A stretch of DNA of 64,000 bases from Corynebacterium stercoris (lineage in GTDB: Bacteria > Actinomycetota > Actinomycetes > Mycobacteriales > Mycobacteriaceae): positions 1 through 64,000 of the forward strand of contig NZ_JAMFTQ010000003.1 in the NCBI RefSeq assembly GCF_024160105.1. The letters are read 5' to 3'. The notes under the pieces are model-generated. The model searched no databases. It saw only the letters and a program-made list of their open reading frames with translations, and had not been told where the DNA came from. This document shows, piece after piece, positions 59,553-64,000 of this stretch; position 1 is the stretch's first letter, and each line of letters starts with the position of its first letter. Made by a program: the position numbers and the translations under genes.

Positions 59553-59585
59553 AAGCGGAACAAAGATGAGGTTGTCGAGTGGGCC

Positions 59586-59954
59586 TTACCTCGACGCGCG
59601 GCGCACTGCGGCGAGCTCAGCTTCGGAGCGCGCCTTGGCGGTGGCGTCGTCGGTGTTCAGCCCGCTCTCCGCCGCGGCGGAGTCGACCTCGTTGGCGAAG
59701 ACCGCGTAATCCGCGAGGATCGTGACGCGGTCGCCCTGCACTGCGAGGAACCCGCCCTGGACGGCGGCGACGATGCGGTCGCCGTCAACCGGACGGATGG
59801 TCACCACGCCGTTGTCCCTGAGCTGGCCAAGGAGCGGCTCGTGACCGGGCAGGATGCCGATCTCACCTTCGGTGGTCTGGGCGGTGACGATGCTCGCCTG
59901 ACCGGACCAGAGCATGCGGTCGACCGAGACCAGTTGAGCGGTAAGTTCAGCCAT
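59586..59954 (-). CDS. atpC: ATP synthase F1 epsilon subunit
   Basis: 122 residues. The N-terminal beta-sandwich ([54 protein letters not shown]) is complete. The C-terminal helical hairpin ([20 protein letters not shown]) is short, as in other actinobacteria. ATG 59954 lies 9 bases after atpD. Part of the central stalk of F1Fo ATP synthase. Confidence 0.95.
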   Translation of the reverse strand: MAELTAQLVSVDRMLWSGQASIVTAQTTEGEIGILPGHEPLLGQLRDNGVVTIRPVDGDRIVAAVQGGFLAVQGDRVTILADYAVFANEVDSAAAESGLNTDDATAKARSEAELAAVRRASR

Positions 59955-59963
59955 GGTGAATCC

Positions 59964-61496
<1,533 letters not shown>

Positions 61497-62471
61497 TTAG
61501 TCACTTTCTTCGCTACCGGACAGCGCGCCGGCGCCGCCGATAATCTCGGTGATTTCCTGGGTGATCTTTGCCTGACGGGCTTGGTTAGCCTCACGAGACA
61601 GGTTGTTTGCCAATTCGGTCGCGTTGTCGGTCGCGTTCTTCATGGCCGTACGTCGGGACGCGGACTCCGATGCGGAGGACTCCAAGAAGATGGAGTACAG
61701 CGATCGGGACACGTACACCGGGAGCAGCTCCTCCATGAGGGTGTCCGGGTCCGGCTCGAAGGCCATGTCCGGCTCAACGCCCTCCTTGGAGGAGAGCATG
61801 TGCTCCTCTTCGTACTTGTACTCCTCGAGCACCGGCTCGATCGGCAGCAGCTGGTGCACGCGAGCCTCCTGCGACAGCATGGAGACGAACTCGGTGTACA
61901 CCACGTGCACCTGGTCGAAGCCGCGCACCTCTTGGCCCTCGGGTGCGGTGACACCCTCGCGCCACTTGACGGTGCCCTCGGAGCCTGCCATGAAGCCGTC
62001 GATCATGTGGCGGCGAACGTCGTGCGTCGCCTCCCAGTCGGGCTTCTGGGACCAGCCGGTCCAGGAGCCTGCGATGTCCATGTCGCGGAACCGGTAGTGG
62101 GTGACACCCTTGTTACCGGTCACGTAACGCACAACCTCATACCCTGCGTCGTTCAGCATGCGCTCAAGCTGCGCAGCCTTCTTCAGCACGTTGTGGTTGT
62201 AGCCGCCGGCCATGCCGCGGTCGGAGGTGACCACGAGGATCGCCGCGACTCGACCGTTCTCACGCTCGTGGAGCATGGGGTGGTCGAGGGAGCTCGCGGC
62301 CGCGAGGCGTTCCATGACGTCCTTCAGCTCGTCGGCGTACGGCTTGGCCGCCGCCACGCGCTGCTGGGCCTTGGTGATCTGCGACGTCGCGATCAGTTCC
62401 TGGGCCTTAGTGATTTTCTTCGTGGAGTTGACCGACCTAATTCGGTCGCGCAATTCGCGAAGTGTTGCCAT
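61497..62471 (-). CDS. atpG: ATP synthase F1 gamma subunit
   Basis: 324 residues. The rotor coiled-coil ends are visible: ATLRELRDRIRSVNSTKKIT at the N-terminus and SRRTAMKNATDNATELANNL (then SREANQARQAKITQEITEII) at the C-terminus; VTSDRGMAGGYN is the family loop. A 30-residue acidic insert (LEEYKYEEEHMLSSKEGVEP) between is usual in actinobacteria. ATG 62471 follows GGAAGGGAGGAAG-type purines, 61 bases after atpA. Confidence 0.96.
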   Translation of the reverse strand: MATLRELRDRIRSVNSTKKITKAQELIATSQITKAQQRVAAAKPYADELKDVMERLAAASSLDHPMLHERENGRVAAILVVTSDRGMAGGYNHNVLKKAAQLERMLNDAGYEVVRYVTGNKGVTHYRFRDMDIAGSWTGWSQKPDWEATHDVRRHMIDGFMAGSEGTVKWREGVTAPEGQEVRGFDQVHVVYTEFVSMLSQEARVHQLLPIEPVLEEYKYEEEHMLSSKEGVEPDMAFEPDPDTLMEELLPVYVSRSLYSIFLESSASESASRRTAMKNATDNATELANNLSREANQARQAKITQEITEIIGGAGALSGSEESD

Positions 62472-62532
62472 GGTTTACTTCCTCCCTTCCTTTATGTTGG
62501 GTTCCTTCATCTGGTCAGTGAACTGCACAGAT

Positions 62533-64000
62533 TTAGGAGCGGGCGACTTTGAGCTGGTTCTTGGACACCTGGCCTGCGTCCAGAGCCTTAGCCTCCGGCT
62601 CGCGCACGATGCGCTCGCCGGAAGTTGCCTGGAAGGAGCGGGCGAAGTCCTCGTTCACGCGCAGGATCGCGGCCTGGGACTGCTCGTCGAGCGCCTTGCC
62701 GCCGGCGATCTGCTCGTACACCTCCGGAGCCGTAGCGCGGATCTGCTCCTGCAGCTCGCGCTCGTAACGACGGACGTCCTCGACGGGAACGGGATCGAAG
62801 ACGCCCTGGTTGGCGGCCCAGATCGAGACGATCTGGAACTCAACTGGCTGCGGGGAGTTCTCGGGCTGCTTGAGCAGCTCGACCAGGCGCTGGCCGCGCT
62901 CGAGCTGCTTCTTGGAAGCGGCATCGAGGTCGGACGCGAAGGCCGCGAAGGACTCGAGGTCGCGGTATGCGGCGAGGTCCAGACGCAGGTTACCGGCGAC
63001 CTTCTTCATGCCCTTGGTCTGCGCGGCGCCACCGACACGGGAGACGGAGATACCGACGTCGATAGCCGGGCGCACACCCTGGTTGAACAGGTCGGACTGG
63101 AGGAAGACCTGGCCGTCGGTAATCGAGATGACGTTCGTCGGGATGAAGGCACCCACGTCGTTCGCCTTGGTCTCGATGATCGGCAGCGCGGTCAGGGAGC
63201 CGGCGCCGAGCTCGTCGTTGAGCTTGGCAGCGCGCTCCAGGAGGCGGGAGTGCAGGTAGAACACGTCACCCGGGTAAGCCTCGCGGCCCGGCGGGCGGCG
63301 CAGCAGCAGGGAGATGGCGCGGTAGGCCTCGGCCTGCTTGGTCAGGTCATCGTAGATCACCAGCACGTGCTTGCCCTGGTACATCCAGTGCTGGCCAAGG
63401 GCTGCACCGGTGAACGGAGCGAGCCACTTGAAGCCGGCGGAGTCGGATGCCGGCGCGGCAACGATGGTGGTGTACTCGAGTGCGCCCGCCTCCTCGAGGG
63501 TCTGGCGCACGCCGGCGATGGTGGAGCCCTTCTGGCCCACGGCGACGTAGATGCAGCGCACCTGCTTCGACGGGTCACCGGTCTCCCAGAATGCCTTCTG
63601 GTTGAGGATGGTGTCGATGCAGACGGCGGTCTTGCCGGTCTTGCGGTCGCCAATGATGAGCTGACGCTGGCCGCGGCCGATCGGGGTCATGGCGTCGATA
63701 GCCTTGAGACCGGTCTGCATCGGCTCCTCGACCGGCTGGCGGTCGAGCACGCCTGCTGCCTGGAGTTCCAGGGCACGCTCTTCGTTGGACTCGATCGGGC
63801 CGAGGCCGTCGATCGGCTGACCCAGGGGGTTGATGACGCGGCCGAGGAAGTTCTCGCCGACCGGTACGGACAGGACCTCGCCGGTCCTCTTGACTTTGTC
63901 GCCCTCGTGGAGGGACTCGAAGTTACCCAGGACCACAACGCCGATCTTGTCGGTGTCGAGGTTCTGCGCGACGCCGATGACGCCGTTCGGGAACTCGAGC
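62533..64000 (-). CDS. atpA: ATP synthase F1 alpha subunit (5' part outside window)
   Basis: 489 codons are present and the frame continues to the window edge, reading [20 protein letters not shown] before VVLGNFES. Walker A is [20 protein letters not shown], and the arginine-finger region is [20 protein letters not shown]. The C-terminal helical domain ends [16 protein letters not shown]. About 55-60 N-terminal codons are missing. Nothing suggests a defect. The rest of the atp operon (atpBEFH) is expected beyond 64000. Confidence 0.96.
   Translation of the reverse strand, partial: LEFPNGVIGVAQNLDTDKIGVVVLGNFESLHEGDKVKRTGEVLSVPVGENFLGRVINPLGQPIDGLGPIESNEERALELQAAGVLDRQPVEEPMQTGLKAIDAMTPIGRGQRQLIIGDRKTGKTAVCIDTILNQKAFWETGDPSKQVRCIYVAVGQKGSTIAGVRQTLEEAGALEYTTIVAAPASDSAGFKWLAPFTGAALGQHWMYQGKHVLVIYDDLTKQAEAYRAISLLLRRPPGREAYPGDVFYLHSRLLERAAKLNDELGAGSLTALPIIETKANDVGAFIPTNVISITDGQVFLQSDLFNQGVRPAIDVGISVSRVGGAAQTKGMKKVAGNLRLDLAAYRDLESFAAFASDLDAASKKQLERGQRLVELLKQPENSPQPVEFQIVSIWAANQGVFDPVPVEDVRRYERELQEQIRATAPEVYEQIAGGKALDEQSQAAILRVNEDFARSFQATSGERIVREPEAKALDAGQVSKNQLKVARS

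Overview
This window is chromosomal DNA from a high-GC actinobacterium, almost certainly a Corynebacterium. The grounds are: an ilvB-ilvN-ilvC cluster divergent from an MscCG/YggB-type mechanosensitive channel followed by a small membrane protein and ilvD; an ilv leader-peptide attenuator; GlgE/GlgB; NucS; DUF2550 next to the atp operon; and a pervasive leaderless promoter pattern (TANNNT about 7 nt before the start codon). Much of the gene order matches, as I recall it, two blocks of the Mycobacterium tuberculosis map: FAH/leuB/serA/ilvCNB/gatB/pfkA/gatA/gatC/ACT/ligA/MetE-like/trmU/iscS, and glgE/glgB/thioredoxin-like/nucS/DUF2550/atpCDGA.

Layout. 1-1344: 3' end of an IS30-type transposase, then isochorismate synthase. 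1341-9927 (minus): FAH-family hydrolase, exonuclease, cNMP/CBS/DUF294 protein, CWB2-like lipoprotein, leuB, atypical SDR, serA. 9985-13696 (minus): a second lipoprotein related to the first, a stand-alone DUF262 protein, a CDF metal exporter. 13901-14383 (plus): Thr-rich single-pass membrane protein. 14667-22259: ilvC, ilvN, ilvB and the attenuator (minus), divergent from mscCG, a PH-like membrane protein and ilvD (plus). 22331-25658: DoxX-like protein, GNAT, MarR regulator, YkvI-type transporter. 25713-35602: gatB, a GNAT protein, nadC (with an unusual nested palindrome upstream), GNAT plus bile-acid-symporter-type transporter, uracil-DNA glycosylase, pfkA, an MFS exporter, gatA, gatC. 35710-43729: ACT protein, ligA, a Fic toxin-antitoxin pair, a DnaQ-type nuclease, a MetE-like protein, a DUF222/HNH protein, mnmA. 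43967-52284: CopB-type ATPase, spermidine-synthase-like protein, GH25 lysozyme, and an iscS operon with NUDIX and methyltransferase genes, then an ABC ATPase. 52398-56702: glgE-glgB. 56730-59428: a five-gene operon containing nucS. 59586-64000: atpC, atpD, atpG and the 3' part of atpA, which runs off the window.

How the genes work together: ilvBNC, ilvD and leuB make branched-chain amino acids, serA makes serine, gatA/B/C form Gln-/Asn-tRNA, glgE/glgB convert maltose-1-phosphate to branched alpha-glucan, mnmA and iscS thiolate tRNA, and ligA, nucS and the glycosylase serve DNA repair. Accessory or probably acquired pieces are the IS30 remnant, DUF262 gene, Fic pair, HNH protein, MFS exporter and CopB ATPase.

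The most interesting non-coding signals are the ilvB attenuator; a 10-bp inverted repeat shared by the ilvB and mscCG promoters; a nested palindrome with 19-bp arms before nadC; a gatA terminator that lies inside the first transmembrane segment of the MFS gene; and about 20 leaderless promoters that fix start codons. No tRNA, rRNA or CRISPR array was seen. No gene-free stretch exceeds 300 bases; the longest, about 283 bases at 14384-14666, holds two hairpins. No computation or database search was run; all family calls rest on reading the translated sequence.
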